The position numbers and the translations under genes are program-made. From contig NZ_JAPZVN010000001.1 of assembly GCF_027533845.1 (NCBI RefSeq), positions 558,001 to 622,000 on the forward strand: a DNA stretch of 64,000 nt, written 5' to 3'. How positions within the stretch are numbered: position 1 is the first letter of the stretch; every line of letters starts with the position of its first letter. Under the pieces are notes generated by a model, which made no database searches, had not been told where the DNA came from, and saw only the letters and a program-made list of their open reading frames with translations. This document shows, in pieces, positions 32,561 to 44,254 of the stretch. This DNA comes from Streptomyces sp. RPT161. Lineage in GTDB: Bacteria; Actinomycetota; Actinomycetes; Streptomycetales; Streptomycetaceae.

Positions 32561-34372
32561 TTACCCGAGGCGCTGTACCAGCGCCCGGTACTCGTCCCAC
32601 AGCTCCTTCGGCGTGTGGTCTCCGAAGGTCTCCAGGTGCTGCGGGATCAGCCCGGCCTCCTCGCGCCACACTTCGGCGTCCACGGTGAGCAGCAGGTCGA
32701 GGTCGGCGTCGGAGATCTTCAGACCCTCGGTGTCCAGGGCCGCCTTGGTCGGCAGCACGCCGATCGGGGTCTCGACGCCCTCGGCCTCACCGTTCAGCCG
32801 CTCGACGATCCACTTCAGCACCCGGCTGTTCTCACCGAAGCCCGGCCAGACGAACTTGCCGTCGGCGTCCTTGCGGAACCAGTTGACGTAGTAGATCTTC
32901 GGCAGCTTGTCCGCGTCGTGCGTCTGGCCGACCTTGACCCAGTGGCCGAAGTAGTCGCCCATGTTGTAGCCGCAGAACGGCAGCATCGCGAACGGGTCGC
33001 GGCGCAGCTCGCCGACCTTGCCCTCGGCGGCGGCGGTCTTCTCGGAGGCCACGTTGGCGCCCAGGAAGACACCGTGCTGCCAGTCGAACGACTCGGTCAC
33101 CAGCGGTACGGCGGACGCGCGGCGGCCGCCGAAGAGGATCGCCGAGATCGGCACGCCCTTGGGGTCCTCCCACTCGGGCGCGATGATCGGGCACTGCGAA
33201 GCGGGCACCGTGAAGCGGGCGTTGGGGTGCGCGGCCGGGGTGCCGGACTCCGGCGTCCAGGCGTTGCCCTTCCAGTCGGTGAGGTGGGCGGGGGCCTCCT
33301 CGGTCATGCCCTCCCACCACACGTCGCCGTCGTCGGTGAGCGCGACGTTGGTGAAGACCGAGTTGCCGTACATGGTCTTCATGGCGTTGGCGTTGGTGTG
33401 CTCGCCGGTGCCGGGTGCGACGCCGAAGAAGCCCGCCTCGGGGTTGATCGCGTAGAGGCGGCCGTCCTCGCCGAACCGCATCCAGGCGATGTCGTCGCCG
33501 ATGGTCTCCACCGTCCAGCCGGGGATCGTCGGCTCCAGCATGGCGAGGTTGGTCTTGCCGCAGGCGCTCGGGAACGCGGCGGCCACGTACTTCGGCTGGC
33601 CCTTCGGCGGGGTGAGCTTGAGGATCAGCATGTGCTCGGCCAGCCAGCCCTCGTCCCGGGCCATGACCGAGGCGATGCGCAGCGCGTAGCACTTCTTGCC
33701 CAGCAGCGCGTTGCCGCCGTAGCCGGAGCCGTAGGACCAGATCTCGCGGGACTCGGGGAAGTGCGAGATGTACTTGGTGGGGTTGCACGGCCACGGCACG
33801 TCGGCCTGGCCCGGCTCCAGCGGGGCGCCGAGGGTGTGCACGGCCTTGACGAAGAAGCCGTCCTCGCCGAGTTCGTCCAGCACGGCTTGGCCCATGCGGG
33901 TCATGGTGCGCATGGAGACGGCGACGTAGGCGGAGTCGGTGATCTCCACGCCGAGTGCGGACAGCGGCGAGCCGAGCGGGCCCATGCAGAACGGGACGAC
34001 GTACATCGTTCGGCCGCGCATCGAGCCGCGGAACAGCCCCTGGTCACCCTGGAAGATCTCCCGCATCTCGGCGGGGTCCTTCCAGTGGTTGGTCGGACCG
34101 GCGTCCTCCTCGTTCTCGGAGCAGATGAAGGTCCGGTCCTCGACACGGGCGACGTCGGTCGGGTCGGAGGCCGCGTAGTACGAGTTGGGGCGCTTGACCG
34201 GGTCGAGCCGCTTGAACGTTCCCTTGGCGACGAGTTCGCCGCACAGGCGCTGGTACTCCTGCTCGGAGCCGTCGCACCACACGATCTCGTCGGGTTCGGT
34301 GAGGGCGGCGATCTCGCCGACCCATGCGATCAGTTCCTGGTGTTCGGTGGGAGCCGCATTGCCGCGCGCCAC
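32561..34372 (-). CDS. pckG: Phosphoenolpyruvate carboxykinase (GTP)
   Basis: 603 residues from a GTG at 34372 with CGGAGCG upstream; the in-frame extension to 34486 is rejected because family members start at this point. Signatures: P-loop [11 protein letters not shown] with the active Cys, [23 protein letters not shown] and FGGRR. It converts oxaloacetate and GTP to phosphoenolpyruvate in gluconeogenesis and anaplerotic balance. Monocistronic, with a palindrome about 112 bases upstream of the start. Confidence 0.97.
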   Translation of the reverse strand: MARGNAAPTEHQELIAWVGEIAALTEPDEIVWCDGSEQEYQRLCGELVAKGTFKRLDPVKRPNSYYAASDPTDVARVEDRTFICSENEEDAGPTNHWKDPAEMREIFQGDQGLFRGSMRGRTMYVVPFCMGPLGSPLSALGVEITDSAYVAVSMRTMTRMGQAVLDELGEDGFFVKAVHTLGAPLEPGQADVPWPCNPTKYISHFPESREIWSYGSGYGGNALLGKKCYALRIASVMARDEGWLAEHMLILKLTPPKGQPKYVAAAFPSACGKTNLAMLEPTIPGWTVETIGDDIAWMRFGEDGRLYAINPEAGFFGVAPGTGEHTNANAMKTMYGNSVFTNVALTDDGDVWWEGMTEEAPAHLTDWKGNAWTPESGTPAAHPNARFTVPASQCPIIAPEWEDPKGVPISAILFGGRRASAVPLVTESFDWQHGVFLGANVASEKTAAAEGKVGELRRDPFAMLPFCGYNMGDYFGHWVKVGQTHDADKLPKIYYVNWFRKDADGKFVWPGFGENSRVLKWIVERLNGEAEGVETPIGVLPTKAALDTEGLKISDADLDLLLTVDAEVWREEAGLIPQHLETFGDHTPKELWDEYRALVQRLG

Positions 34373-34483
34373 GATCGCTCCGTTCCGCCGGACGCGCACA
34401 CGTCCAGCGTCAGATGTTGAGGGTTGTGGAGTTGGGCCCCTTGGGGGCTGCGACCCGGACGCCTGCTCATCCGGTGCCGACCG

Positions 34484-34497
34484 CACTCATATGAGTG
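34484..34497. promoter_or_regulatory. 14-bp palindrome upstream of PEPCK
   Basis: CACTCATATGAGTG is a perfect palindrome between PEPCK and hemolysin III. Its A/T-rich centre stands out in GC-rich DNA. Candidate operator for PEPCK; the binding protein is unknown. Confidence 0.45.
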
Positions 34498-34576
34498 TCC
34501 GCGCGTGACCGGTGATCTGTCCAGGGCTCCAGTAGTGAGCATTGCCACTTCCAGTCCGTTTTATTACCTGGGCGTA

Positions 34577-34594
34577 ACCTACGGTCCCGTAGGT
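34577..34594. promoter_or_regulatory. Inverted repeat at the start of the hemolysin III gene
   Basis: ACCTACGG and CCGTAGGT flank two bases and end three bases before the ATG, covering the ribosome site (TAGGTAGC). Repeats with CTACGG/CCGTAG arms are used by TetR-family regulators of membrane-lipid genes. A possible promoter (TTGCCA, 17 bases, TACCTG) ends at 34570, so a bound protein would block just after the start point. Confidence 0.6.
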
Positions 34595-34597
34595 AGC

Positions 34598-35302
34598 ATG
34601 GCGGCCATGACCGCCGCCGATGAGACCAGCACCGCCGTACCGGCGGCCAAGGGTCCCCATCTCCCAGCCATCAAGCCGAAGTTGCGTGGCTGGCTGCACG
34701 CCGGGATGTTCCCGGCGACACTCGTCGCGGGCGTGACGCTCACCGCGCTCGCCGACAGCCCGCGCGGGCGGATCGCCTGCGCGGTCTACACCCTGACCGC
34801 GTGTCTGCTGTTCGGGGTCAGCGCGCTCTACCACCGGGGCGACTGGACGCCGAGGGTGTCGGCGGTACTGCGCCGACTCGACCACGCCAACATCTTCCTG
34901 ATCATCGCGGGCACCTACACCCCGCTGGCGATCCTGCTGCTGCCCAACGGAACGGCGACCGCGCTGCTGTGGTTCGTCTGGGCGGGCGCGCTGGCCGGGA
35001 TACTCTTCCGGGTCTTCTGGGTGAGCGCGCCACGCTGGCTCTATCTGCCCTGCTACCTGGCGCTCGGCTGGGCCGCGATCTTCTTCCTGCCCGACTTCCT
35101 GCGCACCGGCGGCGTCGCGGTCCTGGTCTGCGTCACGGTCGGCGGCCTGCTCTACAGCGCGGGCGGGGTGATCTACGGGATCAAGCGGCCCAACCCGTCG
35201 CCCCGCTGGTTCGGCTTCCACGAGGTCTTCCACTCGTTCACGCTGGCCGCGTTCATCGTCCACTACGTAGGCATCTCACTGGTGGCGTACACGCACTCGT
35301 AA
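34598..35302 (+). CDS. Hemolysin III / TrhA family membrane protein
   Basis: 234 residues from ATG 34598; an ATG at 34607 is the alternative. Seven predicted membrane helices after a hydrophilic leader of about 30 residues. Family motifs: RGWLHAGMFPATLVAGV, SALYHRGDWTP, LDHANIFLIIAGTYTPLA and the C-terminal FHSFTLAAFIVHYV with metal-ligand-type His. Related to PAQR receptors; linked to membrane-fluidity homeostasis in bacteria rather than haemolysis. Monocistronic with its own terminator. Confidence 0.93.
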   Translation: MAAMTAADETSTAVPAAKGPHLPAIKPKLRGWLHAGMFPATLVAGVTLTALADSPRGRIACAVYTLTACLLFGVSALYHRGDWTPRVSAVLRRLDHANIFLIIAGTYTPLAILLLPNGTATALLWFVWAGALAGILFRVFWVSAPRWLYLPCYLALGWAAIFFLPDFLRTGGVAVLVCVTVGGLLYSAGGVIYGIKRPNPSPRWFGFHEVFHSFTLAAFIVHYVGISLVAYTHS

Positions 35303-35324
35303 GTCCGCTACGACACACCACCCG

Positions 35325-35354
35325 GCCCCCGGTACGGCCTTCCGCACCGGGGGC
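35325..35354 (+). terminator. Hemolysin III terminator
   Basis: A nine-base stem (GCCCCCGGT/ACCGGGGGC) with a 12-base loop is followed by TTTCGC, 22 bases after the stop. Confidence 0.85.
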
Positions 35355-35469
35355 TTTCGCATGCCTGGAAAGGTGGCTACTCCCTTTTGAGAGCAGTTAC
35401 CACTTGGCCCGGACCGGTGGCGCGATCGGGGTGGCGCTGCTGGTCGCGGCGTTCCCGCCGGGCGCGCAG

Positions 35470-35489
35470 CGAACGGAAGCGTCCGTTCG
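35470..35489. promoter_or_regulatory. Perfect inverted repeat upstream of tetR, probable autoregulatory operator
   Basis: CGAACGGAAGCGTCCGTTCG has eight-base arms and a four-base spacer, 33 bases before the TetR start. This size and position fit a TetR-family dimer site. Confidence 0.7.
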
Positions 35490-35522
35490 GGACATGGCCC
35501 TGGGCAGCGTGGATGCCCGACA

Positions 35523-36161
35523 ATGAGCCGCATGGCACCCGCAACGACCCCTGCCGCCGCCCAGCCCAGCCTGCGTGAGCGCAAGAAGACCAAGACCCGT
35601 CAGGCGATCCGGCACGCCGCCTACCGTCTCTTCGGGCAGCAGGGGTACGACGCGACCACCGTCGAGCAGATCGCGGCCGCCGCCGAGGTCTCACCCAGCA
35701 CGTTCTTCCGGTACTTCCCGACGAAGGAGGACGTCGTACTCACCGACGAGTACGAGCCGCTGATGGAGGCGGCGCTGCTTGAGCGGCCCGCCGACGAACC
35801 CGTCCTGGAGTCGCTGCGGCACGCCACCGTCGGCCTGCTCCGCCAGATGTTCGCGGAGGGCGGCCGGGACCGCGAGGAGATCCTGCAACGCCTGCGGCTG
35901 AGCCGCGAGGTACCGGCCATCCGCGCTCGGATGAGCGAGAACCTGTCCGACAGCTGCCAGACGATGGGGGCCGTGCTGGCCAAGCGGCGCGGCCGCGACC
36001 CGAAGGACCTGGAGATCCGCGTCATGGTCGGCGCGGTGGTCGGCGCCTGGCAGGAGGCGCTGATGCACTGGGTCGAGAACGACAGCCAGGAGGACCTGCC
36101 GGATCTGCTGGGACGGACCTTGGCCATCCTGGCGGATGGCCTGGGCGGTTCCGGCGCGTAG
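35523..36161 (+). CDS. TetR family transcriptional regulator
   Basis: 212 residues. N-terminal TetR helix-turn-helix at ~20-68: RQAIRHAAYRLFGQQGYDATTVEQIAAAAEVSPSTFFRYFPTKEDVV. The ligand domain includes a MftR-like C-terminal region (PAIRARMSENLSDSCQTMGAVLAKRRGRDP). The start may also be the ATG at 35532. No efflux or enzyme gene is directly beside it, so the target could be the upstream inverted repeat and distant genes. Confidence 0.92.
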   Translation: MSRMAPATTPAAAQPSLRERKKTKTRQAIRHAAYRLFGQQGYDATTVEQIAAAAEVSPSTFFRYFPTKEDVVLTDEYEPLMEAALLERPADEPVLESLRHATVGLLRQMFAEGGRDREEILQRLRLSREVPAIRARMSENLSDSCQTMGAVLAKRRGRDPKDLEIRVMVGAVVGAWQEALMHWVENDSQEDLPDLLGRTLAILADGLGGSGA

Positions 36162-36238
36162 GGCCGTGCGGGCCAGGTCGCGGTCGGTTCGGCGAGCCCG
36201 CGGCGGCGGAGCCGGTCCAACCGCGGCCCGCAGCCGCG

Positions 36239-38260
<2,022 letters not shown>

Positions 38261-38354
38261 GTACCCACCCTCACACATCCCGCCGCGCTCAGGCGCGCGA
38301 CCAGGCGCGCAGGCGGACGCCGAGCGATACGCACACCAAAAAGGGGGAAGAACG

Positions 38355-41300
38355 GTGAACCAACCCACACCGACCGCCGGGGGACCGCCCGCGCTCAGCG
38401 CACCGGACCGCGCGGAGGCCGAGCGGCTGCTCCAGCGCGCCGTCACCGAGGAGACCCAGCGCGCCACCCGCTCCAAGCGCCAGGTGGATGCCGGCGCGCT
38501 GCTGGAGCGCGGGCGGGCCGCGCTCGACGACATCGCGGCGAACGCCGCCGAGGAGTACGCCGCGTACCGGCGCGCCACCGAGGCCGGGCCCGCCGCACCA
38601 CGCTCCGGCACTGCGGGGGCGCCCGCGCTGCTGGCCGGCGTGGGCGGGGCCACCGCGTTCGCCGTCGACCTCGGGCAGGGGCTGTCGGCGGGCGCCTCTC
38701 TGGTGACCGGGGTCGCGGTGGCCGTGGCGGCGGGAGTGGCCAGCGGTGCCAGGTCGTTCGTCCAGGGGCGCGGTGGCGAGCAGGCCGCCGACGTCGAGCA
38801 GTTGCGGCAGCAGTGGCTGGTGGCGCTGGAGCGACGCGGGGTGCGACCGTTCCTGGAGCAGCAGCGGGTGGCGCCGCCCGCCACACCGATACTGAAGAAG
38901 ACCGCAAAGTCCCCCGTACCAGCACAGGCCAAGCGGAGCGACCGCAGCGCCGCCGCCCGGCAACGCTCCCTGCTCGCCCAGTCGTTCGACCTGCTGCCGC
39001 AGGGCGAAGGGCCGTTCACCGGACGGCGCGGCCATCTCTCGCAGATCAGCCAGTGGGTGCAGCAGGCCCGCGCCGCCATCGAGACCAAGCCGACGGTGGT
39101 GATGCTCTGCGGCCCGACGGGCTCCGGCCGCAGCGCGCTCGCGGTGCGCGCCGCCCAGCAGTTGAAGGACCAGTTCCGGGGTGCGTGCCTGGTCCCGCTG
39201 CGCGGCGGCGCGGTGGACGCACCGCCGCTGACCACCAGGGAAGCGCTGCTGCACATCCTCAACCGGCTCGGCGCGCCCCGCGAGCAGCTGCTGTTCCGCG
39301 AGCGGCCCAACCAGGAGCAGCACCTGCGCCGGTTGAGCGAGCAGTACCAGAAGCACCTCACCGACGTACCCGCGGTGATCATCCTCGATGACGCCTCCGA
39401 CGCCGAACAGGTGCGCACGCTCATCCCGGAGCGCTCCGAGAGCCTGATCCTGGTGACCTCGGCCGCGCCGCTGGACCTCGGTTCCACCTCCGCTCGGGTG
39501 CACACCCTGCCGGTCGAGGCGCTGGACGAGCCGGACGCCCGGGAACTGCTGCGGGAGTTGGCGGGTGACGGCGTTCCGGACGACCCGCAATCCGCCGAAC
39601 GGGTGTGGCAGTTGTGCGGCGGGTTGCCGCTGGCACTGACCATCGCCGGTTCCTCGCTGGGCGCGCGGACGCTGCGCGGGCTCGCCGACGACCTCGACGC
39701 GTACGGGCCGGTCGATCCGCTGGAGCGGGCGCTCGCGCTGCGCTACCACGACCTGTCCGAGGTCTCCCGCCGTCTGCTGCGCCGCCTGGCGCTCGCCGGA
39801 AGGGCCAGCCTGGGCGCGGCGGCCGCCGGCGCGCTGCTGGCCACCGACGAGAAGGAAGCAGCGCGCAGGCTTGAGGAGTTGGCCCACGCCGGGCTGATCG
39901 AGCACGTGCGGGGCGGCCGCTACCGGCTGCACGACATGGTGCGCGGCTTCGCGCAGGCCAGGCTGCTGGACGAGGAGGAACCGGGCGAGCACAGCGCCGC
40001 GCAGGAGAGGCTGATCCGCACCTACTCGGAGCTGGCCGACTCGGTGATCCGGCTGGTCGACGGCAAGACCTCCACCCGCGCCGACTCGTTCGTCAAGGGC
40101 GCGGTCGGCTCGCACGGCTTCCGCTCGCTGGACCAGGCGCTGCGCTGGCTGGACGACGAGTCCGGTTTCATCACGGCGACGGTGCGCGGCGCGGAGGGCG
40201 TGGACCAGGCGGCGGTGCTGCATCTGCTGGGCGCACTGTGCGACTACTGCCTGCTGCGCGGCGACCTCTACCGGCTGGGCGAGATCAGCGAGTTGACGCA
40301 GGAGGTCGACCAGGGGCTGCTGGTGCGCTCGGTGCAGTGGCGGACCGGTATCGCGGCCCGGCAGCTCGGTGAGCTGGACCGGGCGCGCTCCACCCTGACG
40401 TCGGTGGTCAACCTGTACTTCGAGGCCCAGCATCCGGCGGGCGCCGCCCGCGCCCTGTGCAGCCTCGGCATCACCCTGCACCACCAGGGCAACCTGCGGG
40501 AGGCGGCGGCCAAGCTCGGCGAGGCGCTGGAGTTGCAGAACACCGACGCGCTGCGCGGCGACCGCGCCTGGACCCAGCACGCCCTGGCGGCTGTGCTGCG
40601 CGACCAGGGCCAGGTCGAGGAGGCACGTGAACTGCTGCTGACCGCACTGGAGTTGCACCAGGAGAGCGAGAGCGTGCACGGGCAGGCGTGGGCGCACATG
40701 CAGCTCGGGCAGGCCTATCTGCAACTCGGTGACGTGGACCGCGCGGAGGAGGCGCTGCACGAGGCGCTACGGGAGTACGAGGTCACCCACGACCAGCGCG
40801 GCACCGCCTGGACGTTGACCCAGCTGGCCCGCGCCCTGCTGGTGCGGGGCGCGGCGGCGGAGGCCGTACAGGCGCTGCACGAGGCGCTGGGCAGGCACCG
40901 GGAGAACGAGGACGCGCGCGGCGAGGCGTGGACGCTGTACTACCTGGGCCAGGCTCAGGAGGAGGCGGACGACGCGGACGCGGCACTGCGCTCGCTGGAG
41001 CGGGCCCGCACCATGTTCAACCGGATGCGCGACGTGTACGGGCTGGCCTGCGCCCGCCACCACTCCGCCCGGCTCACCCGCGACCAGCGCGCCAAGCAGG
41101 TCGGCAACCTGCGCAACAGCGGCTTCGCCCGGCAGCTGTTGCAGGACGCCAGGCAGGACTTCCACAAGGTGGGCGTCCCGCACGGCGAGGCGTGGTCCTG
41201 CCTGGAGCTCGCGGTGATCGACGCCGGTAACGGCCGGATCCCGGAGGCGCTGGAGCTGACCGAGGAGGCCGGGCGGCTGTTCGTCACCATCGGGGACCGC

Positions 41301-41567
41301 CGGGGCGAGGACTGGGCCCGCTTCCTGCGCTGCACGCTGCTGCCGCTGCTGTCCGAGTCCGGCTCGAAGGCCGCCCAGGACGACCTGGCCACCCTCCTGT
41401 CCACAACCCACGAGGGCCGCGACCCCGACCTGGAGGAGTACGCCCAGGCCTGGGCCCTGATCCTGCAACGCGGCCTCCACCCAGGCGAGCCCTGGGAAGT
41501 CTGGCGCCTGGGCATGACCCCGACCCGCGCATCCCGCGACCGCTTGTCCCTGACCCCAACGGCGTAG
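38355..41567 (+). CDS. STAND-type NTPase with C-terminal TPR repeats
   Basis: 1070 residues from a GTG with GGGGGAAG upstream. Residues ~15-80 are helical. A hydrophobic Ala/Gly-rich stretch at ~90-132 looks like one or two membrane hairpins. The NB-ARC-like ATPase follows: Walker [11 protein letters not shown] (~253-262), Walker B VIILDDA, sensor-like [24 protein letters not shown] (the NB-ARC GLPL motif), then winged-helix [12 protein letters not shown]. About nine TPR-like repeats fill ~640-1010. Lacks the SARP domain of AfsR-type proteins. Such proteins are signal-transducing oligomers; the signal is unknown. Confidence 0.9.
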   Translation: MNQPTPTAGGPPALSAPDRAEAERLLQRAVTEETQRATRSKRQVDAGALLERGRAALDDIAANAAEEYAAYRRATEAGPAAPRSGTAGAPALLAGVGGATAFAVDLGQGLSAGASLVTGVAVAVAAGVASGARSFVQGRGGEQAADVEQLRQQWLVALERRGVRPFLEQQRVAPPATPILKKTAKSPVPAQAKRSDRSAAARQRSLLAQSFDLLPQGEGPFTGRRGHLSQISQWVQQARAAIETKPTVVMLCGPTGSGRSALAVRAAQQLKDQFRGACLVPLRGGAVDAPPLTTREALLHILNRLGAPREQLLFRERPNQEQHLRRLSEQYQKHLTDVPAVIILDDASDAEQVRTLIPERSESLILVTSAAPLDLGSTSARVHTLPVEALDEPDARELLRELAGDGVPDDPQSAERVWQLCGGLPLALTIAGSSLGARTLRGLADDLDAYGPVDPLERALALRYHDLSEVSRRLLRRLALAGRASLGAAAAGALLATDEKEAARRLEELAHAGLIEHVRGGRYRLHDMVRGFAQARLLDEEEPGEHSAAQERLIRTYSELADSVIRLVDGKTSTRADSFVKGAVGSHGFRSLDQALRWLDDESGFITATVRGAEGVDQAAVLHLLGALCDYCLLRGDLYRLGEISELTQEVDQGLLVRSVQWRTGIAARQLGELDRARSTLTSVVNLYFEAQHPAGAARALCSLGITLHHQGNLREAAAKLGEALELQNTDALRGDRAWTQHALAAVLRDQGQVEEARELLLTALELHQESESVHGQAWAHMQLGQAYLQLGDVDRAEEALHEALREYEVTHDQRGTAWTLTQLARALLVRGAAAEAVQALHEALGRHRENEDARGEAWTLYYLGQAQEEADDADAALRSLERARTMFNRMRDVYGLACARHHSARLTRDQRAKQVGNLRNSGFARQLLQDARQDFHKVGVPHGEAWSCLELAVIDAGNGRIPEALELTEEAGRLFVTIGDRRGEDWARFLRCTLLPLLSESGSKAAQDDLATLLSTTHEGRDPDLEEYAQAWALILQRGLHPGEPWEVWRLGMTPTRASRDRLSLTPTA

Positions 41568-42405
41568 TACGAGCGCGGGGCCCCCTGCACGGGAAGGCGC
41601 AGGGGGCGCGGCCCCCGGCGTAAGGAGGCCCGGGGGCGCGGCCCCCTGCGCAGGGAGGCCCGGGGCGCGCAGCCCCGGGCAAGTGGAGTCGACAGGCGCA
41701 GCCCCCGGCTCGGTAGGTCCAAAAGCCCGGCGCCGACGCGGGGGTCCGGGGCGCAGCCCCACCGCGCGAGGGTCCGAGGCGCAGTCCCGCGCGAGGCGGT
41801 CCGAGAAGCTCAGCGTCCACGCAGGGGGTCCGGGGCGCAGCCCCACACGAGGGTCCGGGCGCAACCCCGCCGCGCGAGGCGGACCGAGAAGCCCAGCGTC
41901 CACGCAGGGGTCCGGGGCGCAGCCCCACGCGAGGGTCCGGATCGCACCTCGCCGCGCGAGGCGGTCCGAAAGGCCCAGCGCCCACGCAGGCGTCCGGGGG
42001 TGCAGCCCCGCGCAGGGGGCCTGGGGTGAGCCCCGCCGTGCGAGGCGGTCCGAGAAACCCAGCGCCCACGCAGGGGGTTCGGGGCGCAGCCCCGTCACGC
42101 GCGAGAGGGTCCGGGGCGCAACCCCGCCGTGCGAGGCGGTCCGAGAAACCCGGCGCCCACGCAGGGGGTTCGGGGCGCAGCCCCGCCAAGCGAAGGAGTC
42201 CGCGTCGCAGCCCACGCAGGGTCCGAGAAACCCAGCGCCGACGCAGGGTCCGGAGCGCAGCCCCACCGCGCGAGGGAGCCCGGGCCACAGCCCCGCCACG
42301 CCGAGGGGGTCTGGGGCGCAGCCCCGCCGGGGTCTGGGGCGCGGCCCCGCGCGGGGGTCCGGGGCGCAGCCCCGCAGGGGGTCCGGGGGGCCTGGCCCCC
42401 CGGGC
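41568..42405. repeat. Intergenic array of degenerate GC-rich repeats (~83-bp unit)
   Basis: Between two convergent genes lie 838 bases made almost only of a repeated element. The core is GGTCCGGGGCGCAGCCCC, seen about 17 times between 41743 and 42375 with variation. A longer unit, marked by GAGGCGGTCCGAGAA or a decayed form, starts at 41711, 41793, 41876, 41958, 42042, 42133 and about 42215, giving periods of 82, 83, 82, 84, 91 and 82 bases. Open frames on both strands are by-products of composition: most periods are not multiples of three, so units do not keep one frame. Each core can form a hairpin. Confidence 0.9.
42383..42403 (-). terminator. Terminator at the stop of the small membrane protein gene
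   Basis: An eight-base perfect stem (CCGGGGGG/CCCCCCGG) with a five-base loop begins two bases after the stop at 42406. It forms the right edge of the repeat array. Confidence 0.75.
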
Positions 42406-42615
42406 CTAGTCCTGCTGCTTCGAGGAGGGCGCCTCCTCGAAGTCAATCTTCTGGAACTGCTTGTTCATGCTCTTCATCAGCAGCCACACGGCCGTCCCGA
42501 TCGCCGCGAAGACGACGAACCCGATCAGGCCCGGCGTCACCTTGTTCTGGTCGAAGTCGGCGAGCTGCGTCAGATGCGCGGCCGCCGGAGCCAAGGAAGC
42601 GTTCACGAGAGCCAT
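42406..42615 (-). CDS. Small single-pass membrane protein downstream of mca
   Basis: 69 residues. One membrane helix at ~28-46 (TPGLIGFVVFAAIGTAVWLLM) is followed by a basic then acidic cytosolic tail (KSMNKQFQKIDFEEAPSSKQQD). Starts three bases after the mca stop, so it is cotranscribed with it. Small membrane proteins at this position recur in actinomycetes; function unknown. Confidence 0.85.
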   Translation of the reverse strand: MALVNASLAPAAAHLTQLADFDQNKVTPGLIGFVVFAAIGTAVWLLMKSMNKQFQKIDFEEAPSSKQQD

Positions 42616-42618
42616 TGT

Positions 42619-43494
42619 CTACCCCGCCTCGCGGACGCCCGCAAAGAGGTCCGATTCCGGCAATGTGGTGTCCACCCGGGACCGCGCCAGCTCGTAGTCC
42701 TCGGTCGGCCAGATCTCCTTCTGCGCGTCCATCGGCACGTGGAACCAGAACCCGTCGGGGTCGATCTGCGTGGCGTGCGCCAGCAGCGCCTTGTCCCGGA
42801 TCTCGAAGAAGTCGGCGCACGGCACGTAGGTGGTGATCTCCCGGTCCGGCCGGTCCATCTTCTCCCACCGCTCCAGCCACTCCCCGTACGGCGACTCCAG
42901 GCCGCGGGCCAGCAGCCCCTCGTGCAGGGCGACGGTACGAGCCCGGTTGAAACCCTGGTTGTAGTAGAGCTTCAGCGGCGTCCACGGCTCACCCGCGTCC
43001 GGGTAGCGCTCCGGATCCCCGGCCGCGTCGAAGGCCACCATCGAGATCTTGTGGGTCATGATGTGGTCGGGGTGCGGGTAACCCCCGTTCTCGTCATATG
43101 TGGTGATCACATGCGGCCGGAACTCACGGATCAGCTTGACCAGCTCGCCCGCGGCCTCCTCCACGTCCTGCAGCGCGAAGCAGCCCTCCGGCAGCGGCGG
43201 CAGCGGGTCGCCCTCGGGCAGCCCGGAGTCCACGAAACCGAGCCAGGCCTGCTTGACGCCCAGGATCTGCCGGGCCTCGTCCATCTCCTTGGCCCGAACC
43301 TCGTGGATGTGCTCCTCGATGTAGGGGTCACCCTGGAGCTTGGGGTTCAGCACGGAACCGCGCTCGCCACCGGTACAGGTGGCCACCAGCACGTCCACGC
43401 CTTCGGACACGTACTTGGCCATCGTCGCCGCGCCCTTGCTGGACTCGTCGTCGGGATGCGCGTGCACGGCCATCAGTCGCAGCTGATCGGTCAA
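42619..43494 (-). CDS. mca: Mycothiol S-conjugate amidase
   Basis: 291 residues from a TTG with AAGGACC upstream. LmbE-like zinc hydrolase: VHAHPDDESSKGAA carries the AHPDD ligands, and TYDENGGYPHPDHIMTHKIS the distal His. The C-terminal FWFHVPMDAQKEIWPTEDYELARS distinguishes Mca from the deacetylase MshB. It cleaves mycothiol adducts so that the mercapturic acid can be exported, an actinobacterial detoxification route. Cotranscribed with a small membrane protein; divergent from the DUF4307 gene. Confidence 0.96.
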   Translation of the reverse strand: MTDQLRLMAVHAHPDDESSKGAATMAKYVSEGVDVLVATCTGGERGSVLNPKLQGDPYIEEHIHEVRAKEMDEARQILGVKQAWLGFVDSGLPEGDPLPPLPEGCFALQDVEEAAGELVKLIREFRPHVITTYDENGGYPHPDHIMTHKISMVAFDAAGDPERYPDAGEPWTPLKLYYNQGFNRARTVALHEGLLARGLESPYGEWLERWEKMDRPDREITTYVPCADFFEIRDKALLAHATQIDPDGFWFHVPMDAQKEIWPTEDYELARSRVDTTLPESDLFAGVREAG

Positions 43495-43619
43495 GGCAGA
43501 GGTCCTTACGGTGAAGGATGGGCTACGGGAGTGGGGGTCGGTAGGTCTAGCGACGCCCTCTATAGTGACCGACGCGGGGGCGTGAATAATTCCGTGGCCC
43601 CTTCGCTGGAGGATCGATC

Positions 43620-44030
43620 ATGAGCGCGGTGCGCGACCGGTTGCCCGAGGGGCGTTACGGGCGCGCCGACAGTGCGGCCACCGACCGGCGGTTGAAGCTG
43701 CTCGGCGCGGTGCTGGGCGGGGCGCTGGCGGTCGGCCTGGGCATCGGTGGCTGGTGGTACCTGTCCACCAACACCGTCAGCGGCCAGGTCGTCACCTTCG
43801 AGGTTCTCTCCGACAGCGCGGTGCGGGCCCATCTGGAGGTCCACAAGGACAGCGGGCAGACCGCCGTGTGCACCCTGCGCTCGCAGGCCGCGGACCAGTC
43901 CGAGGTGGGCCGCAGGGACGTGACGGTCGGCGGCTCAGCGACCACGGTGGACACCACCGTGACGATCCGCACCACGGCCCGCGGAACCACCGCGGAACTC
44001 CTCAGCTGCAAGGCCGCTGACCAGCACTGA
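43620..44030 (+). CDS. DUF4307 membrane protein
   Basis: 136 residues with GGAGGATCGATC before the ATG. Hydrophilic start (RLPEGRYGR), one membrane helix at ~26-48, then an extracytoplasmic beta domain containing two Cys (AVCTLRSQ ... ELLSCKA) likely to form a disulphide. Family of unknown function, typically between mca and greA in actinomycetes, as here. Confidence 0.9.
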   Translation: MSAVRDRLPEGRYGRADSAATDRRLKLLGAVLGGALAVGLGIGGWWYLSTNTVSGQVVTFEVLSDSAVRAHLEVHKDSGQTAVCTLRSQAADQSEVGRRDVTVGGSATTVDTTVTIRTTARGTTAELLSCKAADQH

Positions 44031-44031
44031 C

Positions 44032-44060
44032 GCCCTCGGTTCCGAGAGGGCGCCGAGGGG
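44032..44060. terminator. Possible terminator after DUF4307 gene
   Basis: CCCTCGG and CCGAGGG arms with an internal alternative pairing lie directly after the stop and are followed by AATTTAA. Weaker than the other hairpins in the window. Confidence 0.45.
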
Positions 44061-44254
44061 AATTTAACGGCTTCCTTCTCCCGGTCGTCGGCGGTAATTG
44101 TTACGCTCGTGGTTTCGCCCGTCCGCACGGCCGCAGGCCGTCGGAAGGGCGTTAAGTGCATCTGGAACCAGCTGGAACGAGCCGGAGCCAGGCAGTAGGA
44201 CTGAAGACAAGCAGCACAAGTAAGCAGCAAGCCGAGTACCGACGAGGAGCACCC

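Noticed and set aside
35470-35489. LexA (SOS box) reading of the tetR palindrome
   Set aside because: GAAC and GTTC are 12 bases apart, whereas the Streptomyces SOS box has four bases between them.
38261-39643. N-terminal extension of the DUF255 gene antisense to the STAND gene
   Set aside because: The DUF255 family start ([20 protein letters not shown]) is at 38260 and the STAND gene's ATPase domain occupies the opposite strand.
40767-42446. Repetitive minus-strand reading (GFSDRLARRG-like) across the array and the end of the STAND gene
   Set aside because: Antisense to the STAND gene's TPR region and frame-shifted between repeat units; no ribosome site or signal peptide.
41683-43623. Long open frame on the plus strand across the repeat array and mca
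   Set aside because: It runs antisense to mca and the small membrane protein, its start lies inside the repeats, and the array periods are mostly not multiples of three. High GC alone keeps stop codons rare.
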